Notes: generated by a model from the letters alone, not told the origin. DNA of 64,000 bases from Spizellomyces punctatus DAOM BR117 (GCF_000182565.1 NW_015971540.1:372001-436000), one strand, 5' to 3'; positions 1 through 11,766 are shown, counted from the stretch's first letter. A program made the numbers and translations.

Positions 1-39
1 ATAGTTGTTGACAGGGCGTTTAAATATGGCTCCTACGGG

Positions 40-128
40 TACTATGGGTCCTGGTAGAGTTGAACGAACTATGGGTTTTCTGGCATTTCTGGGTACTATG
101 GGTCCTGGTAGAGTTGAACGAACTATGG
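40..128. repeat. Two-copy direct repeat, 39 bp
   Basis: Two identical copies of a 39-base unit (starting gggtactatgggtcctggta) lie at about 40-78 and 90-128, separated by about 11 bases. The second copy runs almost directly into a perfect palindrome. No coding potential is evident. It may be part of a small non-autonomous element whose ends lie outside the window. Confidence 0.8.
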
Positions 129-133
129 GCCCT

Positions 134-181
134 CTGGTAGTGCATCACCCATGGTATATACCATGGGTGATGCACTACCAG
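134..181. repeat. Perfect 48-bp palindrome
   Basis: Two 24-base arms are exact reverse complements with no spacer; the centre is ggtatatacc. Such a sequence can form a cruciform or hairpin. It could be the fused ends of a MITE-like element, a recombination product or a binding site; the sequence alone does not decide. Confidence 0.9.
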
Positions 182-303
182 ATAGGTCTCATTAGGCAGG
201 AAAGCTTTTGCAAAGGAAGTTTTGTTGCATGTATGTAAGGTGGGTTTGTCAAGCTTTTCAAGCTTTTGCTTTTTCTTTGGCGGCATGATGATTGGAATAG
301 AAA

Positions 304-512
304 AATGGATGAAAGCCTGGAAAATGGGCAGAGAATGATGAAAGCCTATTGGCAGAGAATGATGAAAACCTGGGAAATGGGCAGAGAAGGCGGGTTTATA
401 TAGAGATATGACAACTGCGCATTGGACCCATTTTTCAATGGTGGAGCAACTGCAGAATATTCAATCCGTTCATTGCCGCACATATTGGACCTGTTTTTCA
501 ATGGTGGAGCAT
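304..512. repeat. Short tandem and direct repeats
   Basis: A unit built on gatgaaagcctgg and gggcagagaa recurs about three times between 304 and 388. A second unit (tattggacc followed by tttttcaatggtggagca) occurs at about 420-450 and again at 484-512. No ORF of interest is present. Together with the palindrome upstream this marks the left edge as repeat-derived, non-genic DNA. Confidence 0.7.
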
Positions 513-674
513 CGTTTGGGCATCGAACCATTATCAAATCATAGTTCATGAGTCTAAATCGAGTAAAATTATGATTCAATTGGTTGGAATCACTGTACTA
601 GTGCCAATACCCACCGGCTCCGCACTATGTTCGAGAAAAAGCCACCAAAAAATGTCCACTGGAATGACCCCCGA

Positions 675-746
675 AGGTCCCACCGAGAATCGAACTCGGG
701 TCGCAGGATTCAGAGTCCTGAGTGCTAACCGCTACACCATGGAACC
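675..746 (-). tRNA. tRNA-Gln(CTG)
   Basis: The minus strand folds into a complete 72-nt cloverleaf. The acceptor stem is GGTTCCA with TGGGACC, the D arm contains GTAGCGGTTAGC, the anticodon stem CAGGA/TCCTG encloses the loop CTCTGAA, and the T arm contains GTTCGATTC. The anticodon is CTG. The discriminator is T, as is usual for eukaryotic tRNA-Gln. There is no intron. Confidence 0.93.
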
Positions 747-1789
747 AATTCAGCAGTACATGTGCGCTTGTTTATAATGAGCTGTGCAACCCCACAAGAG
801 GGATGCCACCTATTGCTCACCTGACAGATGAGCGGCTCACCTGCCCCACGATGCACAGCCCGCGGCATGACCAGTGCTATCCATATCACGGCCACACGGC
901 ATGACCCATTCGTGCTATGCAAACGCTCTCTCTTGCCACAACGACATTGCCATCAATGCTATGCATGTGTCATAGCCTCCTTCTTTCCGTCCAATGCTAT
1001 GCATGTCATGGCCTATCTCTCTAGCCAGCCAGCCAGTTGCATATAGCCATTCAAACATGTAATAAAATATCTATCATACTTTTAGTAGTAAATTTTCAGT
1101 TCCCTTTTTGTTATTAGTACCCAGAGTCATTGACTGAACCAATAGCCTAGTCATCACATGACAATGTCTTGCATGATTCGGGTCATCCCGCTAGTCATGA
1201 GATATCGATAAATGAAACTATCTAAATGAATCACACAGCCACTCTCTAAATTCTATCCATCGATCAACAGCAAATAAATAACATATAACGTGACTGTGTG
1301 TGTGCGCATGTGATAAAGGCATGTGAATAATTGCCTTTTATAGAACGCGTTATTTCCCGCCTGCCGATCTCTCTCGTGTCTCCCTTGTGTGTGAGAAAGA
1401 GTGAATAATCGGAGGGAACCGTGTCATTCATTCTCCCGTCTCATTCCGCATTATTTCCATAAAAGGAAATCTATAATTCTTTTATTTTTCCCACGCGCTT
1501 CAAATCAGGCGCGCGTTTACTTTTTATATCTCTTCACTCCACACACACACACACTTAAACACATCACATGGTGTGTTTATCTCTCGCTCTCGTATTTTAG
1601 ACTTGTGACCTTTTTTTTCTTCTTCTTCTTGAACGATGCTTCAAGTCTTTTCCCCTTTCTCCTTCTTCTTCTAGACTTACTTGCAATTTACAGTTACGGT
1701 ACTTACGGACGACAATTACCGAGGGCAATTACGACAACGAACAAGAGAAACGCTTTACAGACAAGACTGACAGAAAACAGAACGTAGAC
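747..1789. other. Intergenic; promoter side of the DUF1752 gene
   Basis: No convincing gene. A direct repeat (caatgctatgcatgt) occurs at 954 and 992. Downstream are AT-rich sequence, a short CA run near 1540 and pyrimidine-rich tracts (1604-1680) just before the ATG at 1790, typical of a fungal promoter/5' UTR. A small upstream exon cannot be excluded. Confidence 0.5.
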
Positions 1790-3261
1790 ATGCCTGGACA
1801 ATTGGCGGAACCCGTCTTGACGGTCGCCTTTAACAACATTCAGAAACTCACTTCCATTGACGAGTCAGACTTGCAAACAATATGGAATGGCAAGTATTTA
1901 CCTTTGCATTCGCCTTGCTCTTTGTGCCCGCTTTTTTGCATAGTCTCGCTCTCTCTCAGGCAAAGCGTATACTTACCCACTCTCTCTCGCTAGTCTTTAC
2001 AAAGTGCAAGGACAATTTGGAAAATGGCCGGCGCTTGGAAAACATTAGCTGGAGACTGTGGTATCGCTCCTGTCATGGCCACTCACCAAAGGAAGACGCT
2101 TCTCCCCTCCACATTCCCAATGTTCAACAACCCAAATCCCAAAAATCCCCGCACGTCTCTCCCGAATCCTTTAACAGACTATTGAAAAAAGCAGTCGAGG
2201 ACTCGAAAAACACCACCACCGCACGCAAAGAATCGACTGCGAATTTGGCCCAACTAAAGGCTGATGCCGCAGCATCCATCCTTCAGGAACAGCAACAGCA
2301 GCAACAACAACAACAACAACAACAACAACAACCAGAGCAACAACCAGAACAACCACAAGGAGAATTGTGGCAGCAACCACCTTCACAACAAGACCCGCAT
2401 CTACCCGTGGCTGCCCTCGTCCTCACTCCCCCTGCTGCTCGCGTTGCACCGCCTCCACCCGCCGCTGCCATCCAACGCTGTAATTCTGCCGCAGCCATCC
2501 TTAAACCTCAACCCACCCGAACCTACGCCGCACCACTTGTTCCCGCTCACCACCCACAGGCGCGCATCTCTCCTGCCGTTCTCCCATATCGCGCTCTCCC
2601 ACCCAGCGCACTCGGCCCACGTCCACAACCCACTGCAGTGCATCCAAATAATGACCGGCCCAAAGTGAAGTTTTTCATTTCAGAGAGTCACTCTCCGGAT
2701 ACCCCTGAACGTCTTCCTCAACGCCGCCCTCTTCCTGCTCGATCCAATCTCTCTACATGTACTAGTATTACAACAAGAAATCCCGTGACAGCAGCAGCAG
2801 CACCACAAACAACAGCGGCAACTCAAGGCTATGATTCTGATGACGATTTCAGTGACTCGGATTTTTCAGATTTCTCAGACTCTGAAGACTATAGTGATGA
2901 TGAGTCGGACGAGCCTAGCTCAACGGACGCGCCCGTCTCACTCTTTCGCAAAGTGGACATTTACTCGCAGAGCGCTGCCGCCAGAACAGTCACACCCAAG
3001 CGATCTCTCCTCTCTGTTGCGCTCAAAGAAGGCTCCGCTCTGAAACGTGCAAAGCCATCACAGTTTCGCAACCTAAACGCCATGGGACGCCCATCAAGAG
3101 ACGAGTGTGAAACTACATCAGCAGGCACAACATCCGAGCTGTCACAGAGTTTACGTGAGAATTTAGAGTGCGAGCGTCGCATGATGCCCTACAATATGCG
3201 ATTTGCCCGCGGTGTGCATGCGGGAGCTGCATCGGCGTTTAATGAGGAAGGCTATTGGTGA
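1790..3261 (+). CDS. DUF1752 (AreA GATA-like N-terminal domain) regulatory protein
   Basis: Two exons, 1790-1889 and 1994-3261, give about 455 aa. The join uses a GC-AG intron (AATG|GCAAGT...GCTAG) and restores an unbroken domain: IWNVFTKCKDN followed by LENGRRLENISWRLW, the signature of Pfam DUF1752, found in fungal nutrient-regulatory proteins. The middle is disordered: a 14-glutamine run and further Q-rich sequence, Pro/Ala-rich stretches and an acidic Ser/Asp block. The C-terminus contains ELSQSLRENLECERR, resembling the helical ELxxSLRxNLLWERQ motif found at the end of related fungal proteins. Members act as regulatory subunits or transcription-associated factors in carbon and nitrogen control; the specific role here is unknown. 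The usual zinc-finger GATA domain is absent. The start is the first ATG in frame and lies just before the domain. Confidence 0.85.
1890..1993 (+). other. GC-AG intron
   Basis: The donor is GCAAGT after AATG and the acceptor is TCGCTAG. No GT donor nearby gives an open frame, whereas this join produces the exact conserved WNVFTKCKD sequence. The GCAAGT hexamer is the usual context of GC-AG introns. Confidence 0.8.
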
Positions 3262-4297
3262 AGAGGAAGAATTTGGAAGACAAACAAAAGATACTGATAG
3301 ACAAAGAAGTGTCGCTCCGTTTTTTTTTTTCTTTACGGTCGTAATGGAATGGAATAGAAAATGTTGATGCGCAGTGTTTGTATTGGTGTGTTTGATATGT
3401 CTCATCATTATGATGTGCAAAGGGAGGGTTTGCTGGTTGGGAAAAGCTATGCGCATGGTGTTTTGGTGATGGGATGGGATGAGAGACGAGATGCGACGAG
3501 ATGTGATGTGGATGAGGGACAATTTGGGTGTTACTTTTTTGTACATACGAGTTTTTTTTTGTGGTGTGTGTGTGTCTGCATGTGTTGGAAGCTTTTTGTT
3601 TTTACGAATACTGTAATACCCAAAACATGAATTTGCTCGAAAATATCCCCATTCATTGTGCTCCACTTTACTATAGACATTGTCTAGACAATTTCTGCGA
3701 GAGCGGGAGTGATTCGGAGACACGGAGCTGCAACATTGCTGCGCAAAAACAGTCCCTGTTTTGACCTGCGATATCGGCAAGGAAAACTACAGATCTTCTC
3801 TATCCATGACGTGGATATGACGCTTTGAGCAAGAAAGGGTTATCTATCACATACAAGATTGTAGGGTTCACGGAGCTCAAACCCTCCGAAGTTTGCAAGC
3901 CTTTTGGGCCCTTTCAACCAAATGATGACGTTGGCTTTACATTTCAAAAGTTTAAAAGAATATGGGGCCCTTTGAGAGAGAACAGCAGGTCACGCGCAAT
4001 GGTCACGCGTTATGCACGTGATACAAACACGTGTCCTATGTGACTCACATATTCGCGTTTGCAGTTTCTTCCCATGGGAGCTTTTTGTTTGTTGGTTGAT
4101 TCAGTGGAGATTTCTGCGTGTGTGTGTGTGTGTGTGTGTGTAGGTTGTTTTTTTTTGCTTTTTTATATTGGAGAGAGTGAAAGGTACGTGTGGGAATCCT
4201 CGATAGGATAGAATGTCATCATTGTTTGTCGTCAAGAGATGCAAAGGTTCACATTTACGGCATCTGTTTGGTAGGATCCTCGAACCGGCAATTTGCG
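3262..4297. other. Intergenic between DUF1752 gene and CNOT10
   Basis: No gene recognised. Contains T-rich tracts, a TG microsatellite (about 4117-4141) and a T run ahead of the CNOT10 start. It serves as 3' flank of one gene and promoter of the next. Confidence 0.5.
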
Positions 4298-6229
4298 ATG
4301 GGCGACACATTTCACCTCACGCAAAGCGCAACACAAGCATTCCTCAATGGCAGATACGCAGAAGCCCTCCAGCACCTCCACCAACTCTCCAGTCTGACAG
4401 ATGGAAAAGATCCACACGTGGAACATAATATCCTTGTTGCGGAATGGTATGCTGGGAAACTCGTTGGTGCAGAGAATCTCGTCAAGAGGATCGATGGAAT
4501 ATTAGGCATGGCGCAATTAAAAAAGGAGCAAGATGATTCACGAGATCGGGATCCATTGTTGGCTGATTCGAATGGTGATCAAGTGGTGGGATCTGGACGT
4601 GACAAGATGACTGCTACGTATAATCGCGCTGTGGGATTGTACCTCTCTGGAAACGCCCAAAAAGCCCTCGATTCCCTTCGTCCCATTCTGGATGACTTGG
4701 AAATGACAGACGCCTACGTGGGCCTTCGGGCGAGTTTGTTGGCTGTAGAGTGTTGTATGGCCTTACGGGTGCCTGTCATGGCCAGAAATGTGCTGGATGC
4801 GGCTGAGCGGGCGTTCAAGGACCGTCTAGTACGCGATGGAGAGGAGGAATCTGCTGATGGGTCAAGTAGCGGGTTGGCGCCGACGCTCAAGGATGCTATA
4901 CCCGTCTCATGTGGATCACTAGACACTGTGTTGTCTGTCTTGAGAACCCGTGTCTACCTCCTGGAAAAGAGCAAAGCAGATGCTAAAACCGAATTAAGCC
5001 GTCTTGAAAATGATAACCCTCCGCTAGAGACCTCTTCTTCAATCTACCGCAACATGTCGACTCTCTACATGCAAGCCCACCATGCCTACCTCCACGACTC
5101 GCCCCAAACAGCCATGACCGCCCTCGACGCATGCACTAAATCTACATTCACCCCACCTCCTACAAGAACCCCGACCATCCCACCAGACGACCCAACCCCC
5201 CTCTTCAAAACCCTACCTACGTATTACCACAACGCTCTAGGCTGCCTAAACGCCAAATCCGGCAACCACGCCACAGCCGCTCTCTCCTTTTCCAAAGCCC
5301 TCGCCGAAAACCAAACATGTATCAAACACCTCGTATCCCAAACCACCCCCCACAACACCACCACCATCAGTGACCAAGACGACGAAAAAGAAGAATGGGA
5401 ACGCATCGCAGAAGAACAAGACCGTCTCGACAATGACCTTGCCCGAACCACCCCACTCCCTCCCTCCCTCCCAACCCTCTGCAACACCCACCCCATCCTC
5501 TCCTACAACGCCGGCATCCAACTCGCCCACCTCGGTAAACCCTCACTAGCCTACACATGCTTTTCCCGTGCGCTATCAACAGTACCATCTTCAGCACATG
5601 TACCACCCTACCTATTGTACACCCATATAGGCCTAACATGTCTCGACATGTATAAACCAACGTTGACACCCCAAACGATTACCATCGGACACTACAAACT
5701 CGTGACCCCAAAACACCAAAGCAACGTACCCCTCCAAAAAGCCCAACAAGCATTCGAAACCGCTCTTGAACAATGCCCGGCAAACGCGGTACCTGTTATA
5801 TACCTTTATCTAGCTTACACGAGTCTGTTACAGCGTCGCATGGAAAAAGTTTTGCAGTACTGTGCTGTTGTTTTGGATCATGAACCTATTGGGCAGTCAC
5901 ATGTCCTTGCGGGGCTTTATATCCGGATTGCGTGTATCACGTTAGGGAGGCCTCCTCCGCCCTTGTTGGAACCGCTTTCGCATTCTTTGGCGACTGTTTT
6001 GGGGTTGTTTGAACAAACGGTTGCGGCGAGGGGGACGTACCCCCCGCATCCGGCGTTGCCTTCCTTGTTGAGTAGGTTGGAGGGGGCGGTTAGGGAGTAT
6101 GAAGGTGGGAAGGGGGCGTTGGTGTGGATTGCGTTGGCGAGAGGGGATAAGAGGGCGGCGTGGGAAGCATTGGGAGGTGAAAAGAAACGAGAACAACGGA
6201 GTGTTGGTGGTGACGAGTGGGGATTTTGA
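4298..6229 (+). CDS. CNOT10: CCR4-NOT complex subunit CNOT10, TPR protein
   Basis: A single 643-aa exon, all-helical and rich in TPR-like pairs. The N-terminus (FHLTQSATQAFLNGRYAEAL, then HNILVAEWYAGKL) matches the start of CNOT10, the subunit that with CNOT11 docks on the N-terminal region of the NOT1 scaffold. Later TPR segments include YHNALGCLNAKSGNHATAAL and LSYNAGIQLAHLGKPSLAY. CCR4-NOT deadenylates and represses mRNA in the cytoplasm. The frame is open upstream to a GTG at 4190, but the ATG at 4298 is the first in frame and fits the family's usual N-terminus. A Pro/Thr-rich insert (PPPTRTPTIPPDDP) and an acidic linker interrupt the repeats. Human CNOT10 is about 740 aa, so this is somewhat short. 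Yeast lacks an obvious orthologue. Confidence 0.8.
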   Translation: MGDTFHLTQSATQAFLNGRYAEALQHLHQLSSLTDGKDPHVEHNILVAEWYAGKLVGAENLVKRIDGILGMAQLKKEQDDSRDRDPLLADSNGDQVVGSGRDKMTATYNRAVGLYLSGNAQKALDSLRPILDDLEMTDAYVGLRASLLAVECCMALRVPVMARNVLDAAERAFKDRLVRDGEEESADGSSSGLAPTLKDAIPVSCGSLDTVLSVLRTRVYLLEKSKADAKTELSRLENDNPPLETSSSIYRNMSTLYMQAHHAYLHDSPQTAMTALDACTKSTFTPPPTRTPTIPPDDPTPLFKTLPTYYHNALGCLNAKSGNHATAALSFSKALAENQTCIKHLVSQTTPHNTTTISDQDDEKEEWERIAEEQDRLDNDLARTTPLPPSLPTLCNTHPILSYNAGIQLAHLGKPSLAYTCFSRALSTVPSSAHVPPYLLYTHIGLTCLDMYKPTLTPQTITIGHYKLVTPKHQSNVPLQKAQQAFETALEQCPANAVPVIYLYLAYTSLLQRRMEKVLQYCAVVLDHEPIGQSHVLAGLYIRIACITLGRPPPPLLEPLSHSLATVLGLFEQTVAARGTYPPHPALPSLLSRLEGAVREYEGGKGALVWIALARGDKRAAWEALGGEKKREQRSVGGDEWGF

Positions 6230-6335
6230 ATTTAAGGGTTTATAATCGAATATAACGCATTTATGTTTTACCAGACCACTTTTCTAAATAAACACATCCA
6301 TTCCCTATATACACACACAACACAAATACTTAAAT

Positions 6336-9300
6336 TCACCCACTCTTTGCACAAAACCCAAACACCTTGCTCAAATCCACAAACCTCCTCGCATTCCTCT
6401 CCATATACCTCCCCACCAACCCTCCTAAAACCCTTAGACCCTCTCCATCCCTCCTCATCAACAAATCAACATGGACCATGCGCGTATCATCATTGACCCG
6501 TATCTCCAATCTTTTGATTATCGAATAATGTGATAGGTAGTCGAGNNNNNNNNNNNNNNNNNNNNNNNNNNNNNNNNNNNNNNNNNNNNNNNNNNNNNNN
6601 NNNNNNNNNNNNNNNNNNNNNNNNNNNNNNNNNNNNNNNNNNNNNNNNNNNNNNNNNNNNNNNNNNNNNNNNNNNNNNNNNNNNNNNNNNNNNNNNNNNN
6701 NNNNNNNNNNNNNNNNNNNNNNNNNNNNNNNNNNNNNNNNNNNNNNNNNNNNNNNNNNNNNNNNNNNNNNNNNNNNNNNNNNNNNNNNNNNNNNNNNNNN
6801 NNNNNNNNNNNNNNNNNNNNNNNNNNNNNNNNNNNNNNNNNNNNNNNNNNNNNNNNNNNNNNNNNNNNNNNNNNNNNNNNNNNNNNNNNNNNNNNNNNNN
6901 NNNNNNNNNNNNNNNNNNNNNNNNNNNNNNNNNNNNNNNNNNNNNNNNNNNNNNNNNNNNNNNNNNNNNNNNNNNNNNNNNNNNNNNNNNNNNNNNNNNN
7001 NNNNNNNNNNNNNNNNNNNNNNNNNNNNNNNNNNNNNNNNNNNNNNNNNNNNNNNNNNNNNNNNNNNNNNNNNNNNNNNNNNNNNNNNNNNNNNNNNNNN
7101 NNNNNNNNNNNNNNNNNNNNNNNNNNNNNNNNNNNNNNNNNNNNNNNNNNNNNNNNNNNNNNNNNNNNNNNNNNNNNNNNNNNNNNNNNNNNNNNNNNNN
7201 NNNNNNNNNNNNNNNNNNNNNNNNNNNNNNNNNNNNNNNNNNNNNNNNNNNNNNNNNNNNNNNNNNNNNNNNNNNNNNNNNNNNNNNNNNNNNNNNNNNN
7301 NNNNNNNNNNNNNNNNNNNNGGGTTCTTAGTTAGGCTCTTGTTGATAATGAATTTCTCAAGAGGAACGAGTCCTTGTCGGACTTCTTGACCGACTTTGGA
7401 CAGGTACGCATGGATCTTGTCCAAAACGTTTTCCTTGTCATCTTCCGAAAAGATTTGGTTCAAGATGTAACTTGTCCATAAGAAACGTATCAGCACAAGA
7501 GCGTATTACAAACACTCAACCGTTTCGACAAAAATAAACTCACCTACTAACATCCTGACTCAACCCACACCAATCCCTTCTCACCAAATCCAACCCCTTA
7601 GTCTCCAACACAGTCTGCAACCGCCCATCCTTTTCTTCAACACTCAGCGCAGCATACTTTTTCTTCTTTAAAAGCAACATACGCTGATAATACCCATCCA
7701 TCTCAATCTCCAAAAGGTTATACCGCTTGTTTACGGCTTTTTTAAACTCGTTCCCAATTTTCTTGACTTGAGCCAAGTCATGCGTGTTGGTGTGAATCAT
7801 GATGGAGTCCGTGTCACCGTAAATGACTTCGAGGTGCTCTTGTTCGGCAAGGTCCACCGTGTTTTGCAGAATCTCTCGTCCCTTGCTCGTGATGAGCATC
7901 GCGAGGGGTTTGGCGTAGAATCGAGAATGGGAAAACCCAAGACATCCGTACATACTATTAGCAGTCAATTTCAGAGCTTTTTGTCGGATATCATACTGCG
8001 CCAGTTGAGCAGGCGTGGCTTTAGGGTCTTTCATTAGGTTCTTGACGGCTCGACGCCGTTCAACAAGGGCAGCCAAGAGTTTTGGCAAGATGCCTTTGGC
8101 GAGATCCGGATCCGGTACATCCGGCATCTGACCCTCTTCCCCATCAGATGACCGATCGACCGTCGTGAAACAGATATTGTACTCTTGGATAATCGAAGGG
8201 TACAAACTGTTAAAATCAAGCAACAAAACAAACTTGTCGTAAAATCCCTTTTTTGGTTCCAGCACGAGACCACCCGCATACGCCGGTTTTCGTCGGCTGC
8301 TGCCTTGCTTGGGTTGTGGTTGACCCTCGTCCTCCATTTCATGAAGCTGATCTGTAATTACTTTCTTCCCACCAAAGATCTTGTCCGGGACTACAAACTT
8401 TTTGTTATGGAATTCATGAAGGAGAAGATACTCATTTCGTTCGGCTCGCGCTCCAGTCATTGTACGCGCCCACAAATTGCCGGCAAGGTTCGTGAGTTGC
8501 CTCGTCAGTGGCAGGACCTGAAGCTTAAACATCAACTGAGCTTGAAGGTACCCGTCAAATTCACAGTGTTGGATCATTTCAAGAAGTTTTCCCGCATCCC
8601 AAAAATATGTGGGAATTTTCTCATAGTCAATGTTGGGCCGGTCCACTTTTAGCTGAGATGCAGCCAGCTGCGTCAAACTGTAACTCTTTGACCTGATCAA
8701 ATCCTATCGATTGAACCGCAAATGAGTATCATATATAGACTAACAGGTCTTACTCATTCATTATTCACCTGCGCTGCCCGATAGGTATCACATAGCAGTC
8801 GTCCGCTAGCAATCTGCCTCTCCGCAAACGTTGAATCCGCGGTACCACCAGCCCCCTTTTGCAGATGTGGCCATCTATTCAATCCAATGAGTCCACGTTC
8901 TCACAAATCGCAAGTCCTACAAGCCACCTACTTTGTTCTCCGCAATCGACCAATCTTGGACCACTGATCAACCTTATGCCATTTCATACGATGCAACAGT
9001 ACATCCAAGTCAAAGTCGATGAAATTGTGTCCGACAATGATATCGGGATCACTTCGATGAATCTGGGCTATATATAAGCACAATGTCAAATCCAAACGTC
9101 TAGCAAGTGGTCCTTTCAAGCACAGACTCACCAATCAGGAACCCAAGCAACCCTCGCTCGTTGCGAAGAATTTCCACTTTTGTTTTTTGCTGCTGTAAAA
9201 GCGTATTGAACCCAGCAGGAAGTGGAATATCTTCCAACTGTCGAACAACCGTAAATCTCGTTGGTTGTTGCTGATCCGTCGTCACGCCGTCAAGATTCAC

Positions 9301-11386
9301 ATTGTGATACACCAGTCCACTAGCGACCACAATCTCGTTAATGTGCTTTTTATGGTTCATCACGGTCCTCAATGAGAGACTCATGACCACCAGTGGCGGG
9401 GCCTGCTTTGGCGCAGACGAGTCGTCTTCTCGGAAAGGATTCAACGTTTTCGGGTTATCCACTGTGACTTCGATTTTACACCATGAAATGTTCTTGTTGG
9501 TCAAATTGGCGTCCTTGATCTCGACCCAACATGGGCCCATCAGTCTTCTTTTAAGAATAAACAGTTCCAGGGCACTCGTGTTGGTGCCAAACATCCGACT
9601 AAAGCTCTTGCCGCTCAACCCAGCAGGCAGCGCGGGCTGCGAAAACGGATAAACGACTTTAAGGTAATCCGATTCAGCGGGCACACCAGGAATCTCAAAG
9701 GCGTAGTTGCGGGAAACCTTTGCGGAAGCAAACTCGGATATCTTGTACTTTTTCCGGAGCGCGTCAAATTCGCTGTACACGTCAGGCATTTCGACTTCAA
9801 TGTCGGTTTGGTGTCCGTCGTCATCCAGCATTTTTTCTCTTGGCAAAACCAGAACGTTTCGCTGCATATTGTTGACTATAACGCAGCAGGAAACGTAGCT
9901 CCCTTCCTTCTTTTTCAGGACCTATAATGTGTCGGTAAACATCCGTATCCCATAGCGGCAACATCATTACATAAACTTCCGTACCTTTCCAAACAAATAC
10001 ACTACGCCATCCTTTTCAAAAGCATCAAGCCAATACATTCTTAACGATCCATCTTCCTCGAGCACATCAGCTGGCCGCACCGCTGTGGGCCCCGGCCCCG
10101 GCTGTGAAGACTCTACACCTTGCACAGCAATAGAATCTTTCATAGACATCCATCCCTGACAATTCGATCTTGTCGGTGCCGACACCACGGTGGGTTCCGC
10201 TTTTGCATCTACCCGCTCAAACTTTGGTACAAAACTAGCAGCTGCTGTGCGTTTACCCGTTTTTGTTTGCAAGGGCTTCACTTGGACCTCCACCACATCG
10301 CTATCCTCGGGCTCCTCCACTTTGATAGCCGGACACGAGTGTGGCTCGACTAACGAGTTGATAGGGAAAACTTCTTCAACCAGGACCACATCATCATCAT
10401 CATCCATTGGCGCCCCCATGTCAAATGCCTCCTGAGTTTGAAAATCGTAAGGGTCCTGATGGATAGGCTCAACTTTAACCGCGATTTCATTGATTATAGT
10501 CTGGAAATGTGAACACCCTGTTCAGTATAAACAATCGGAGCGCAAAGAAAAAGCAGACGTACGTTTTTTCCATTGCCCAAGGATTCTCTAGCACGATCCT
10601 CTTGATCTACTATAAACGGGTTCGCGGCTTCTTTTCTAATTGTGGAGGAAGACGTACTAGTCAAGACTGGGGCCGTATGCTCGACTTTTGGTCGTTTTGG
10701 AGCATGCAAATCAACTTCATTGTCCAAGTCGTTGAAAATCGATCCCAAAAGATCCTCCTCCTTTTCTGCCGACACCGTGTTCTAATCGTAGTCATATTTA
10801 AGCCTGATGCGTTCGCTGACAGTAGAGGAAGATAGCCTTACCGCAACAACAGGCTTTGGTTTAGGTTTCGGGTTCTTGGATTGTTTATTAAACAAGTTTT
10901 TGATATCTCCCCCTTGTTTATCCTTTTCTTTATCCTTCCCTTTGCCTCGTTTTCGCTTCCCTGAGAGGTACATCCCGAGCTATGAGCACCCGACATTATG
11001 TTAAAGCGATTTTAGACGCTCGCTAACCTTTCGCGTCGTCCTTGTCATACACCTCGACATCACTGCCACTGTCATCAGAATTGCCAGAGGCCCACTCATC
11101 CTGTCCGTAATCGACATAGCCAAGCCCATCGTCGTCAATTACAAAGTTGTCGCCTTCCAACATTCGCTGACGCCGCATGGCTGTGTATTCATCCTCCGTG
11201 ATCTCATCGTAAATGTGCGCATCTTCTTCCACCTTTTGGTACATTTGGACTATTAGATTTCATTTTTCTTTGGCTCTGAACGCAGAGTGATGACTTGGAA
11301 GGAAGACTTACTTCATATTCTTCAAGTCTTGACGAGCCCCCTGCTCGTCGTTCTCGCAACTTTTGGAGAGCAGACTGTCGGCTCAT
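6336..11386 (-). CDS. POL1: DNA polymerase alpha catalytic subunit (assembly gap inside)
   Basis: Family-B replicative polymerase of the Pol alpha-primase complex, which extends primase RNA primers in the nucleus. Exons seen: 11312-11386, 11028-11232, 10842-10960, 10563-10781, 9985-10500, 9132-9921, 8932-9067, 8769-8874, 7544-8703, 7321-7470 (runs into the gap) and 6336-6545. The start (MSRQSALQKLRERR) and acidic segment FVIDDDGLGYVDYG are typical of Pol alpha N-termini. VGHNFIDFDLDVL lies in the degenerate exonuclease region. Polymerase motifs are DFNSLYPSII (about residue 885), KLTANSMYGCLG (about 967) and YGDTDS (about 1017), with catalytic aspartates present. The C-terminus VDLSKVFGFCA matches the Pol alpha end. 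N's at 6546-7320 hide the thumb and most of the C-terminal cysteine-rich modules, so the exon count is a minimum. It shares a 380-bp divergent promoter region with CEP70. Confidence 0.95.
6546..7320. other. Assembly gap (775 N)
   Basis: A run of N interrupts the DNA polymerase alpha gene. ORFs crossing it are artefacts. The true length is unknown; the missing protein section (end of thumb plus zinc modules) should be of the order of a few hundred residues. Confidence 0.99.
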
Positions 11387-11766
11387 GACCTCAAACACCG
11401 CTTCGTTTCCCGTACAGAGAAACAAAAGCTATAATTGTAGGATGTACTGTTTTGAACCTGTTTGGACCTGCCCGATGCCGTTGCTGGCACAGATGCCGGA
11501 AGATAGCTATCAGGGCTGGTCGGTCTGAGTTTTGAAGGATAACACACACTGTCCGATCGGGCAGACAGCCTAATCACGTGCATAGTCACACGTGATCGTA
11601 TCGCGGAGTGCCTTTGGACGTCAGGAGCCCCCTTGGTCTTTCTCACCTGTATCCTAACCCCTTCGGTCGAGCCGGCCGGCGTCCTTTGAGTTCTATTCAA
11701 TAAGCGAAGGTTAAGGGGATACTTTGCATATTACTTGTAGCCTAAAACTGTGCGGGCGTGGAGCCA
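11387..11766. promoter_or_regulatory. Divergent promoter region, POL1 / CEP70
   Basis: A 380-bp spacer separates the two start codons, which point away from each other. It contains CACGTG-related pieces (aatcacgtgc near 11572, cacacgtgat near 11587) that could bind bHLH factors. No TATA box is clear on either side, as expected for housekeeping genes. Joint cell-cycle control is possible but only inferred. Confidence 0.45.

Noticed and set aside
2171..2498. Val- or Cys/Gly-rich ORFs on the minus strand opposite the DUF1752 gene
   Set aside because: They are antisense shadows of the CAA/CAG-rich glutamine tract.
4190..4297. Upstream in-frame extension of CNOT10 to a GTG codon
   Set aside because: No ATG in this segment and no resemblance to the family N-terminus; the ATG at 4298 precedes the conserved start.
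6530..7330. Open reading frames across the N gap
   Set aside because: They consist of N-derived X residues and are artefacts.
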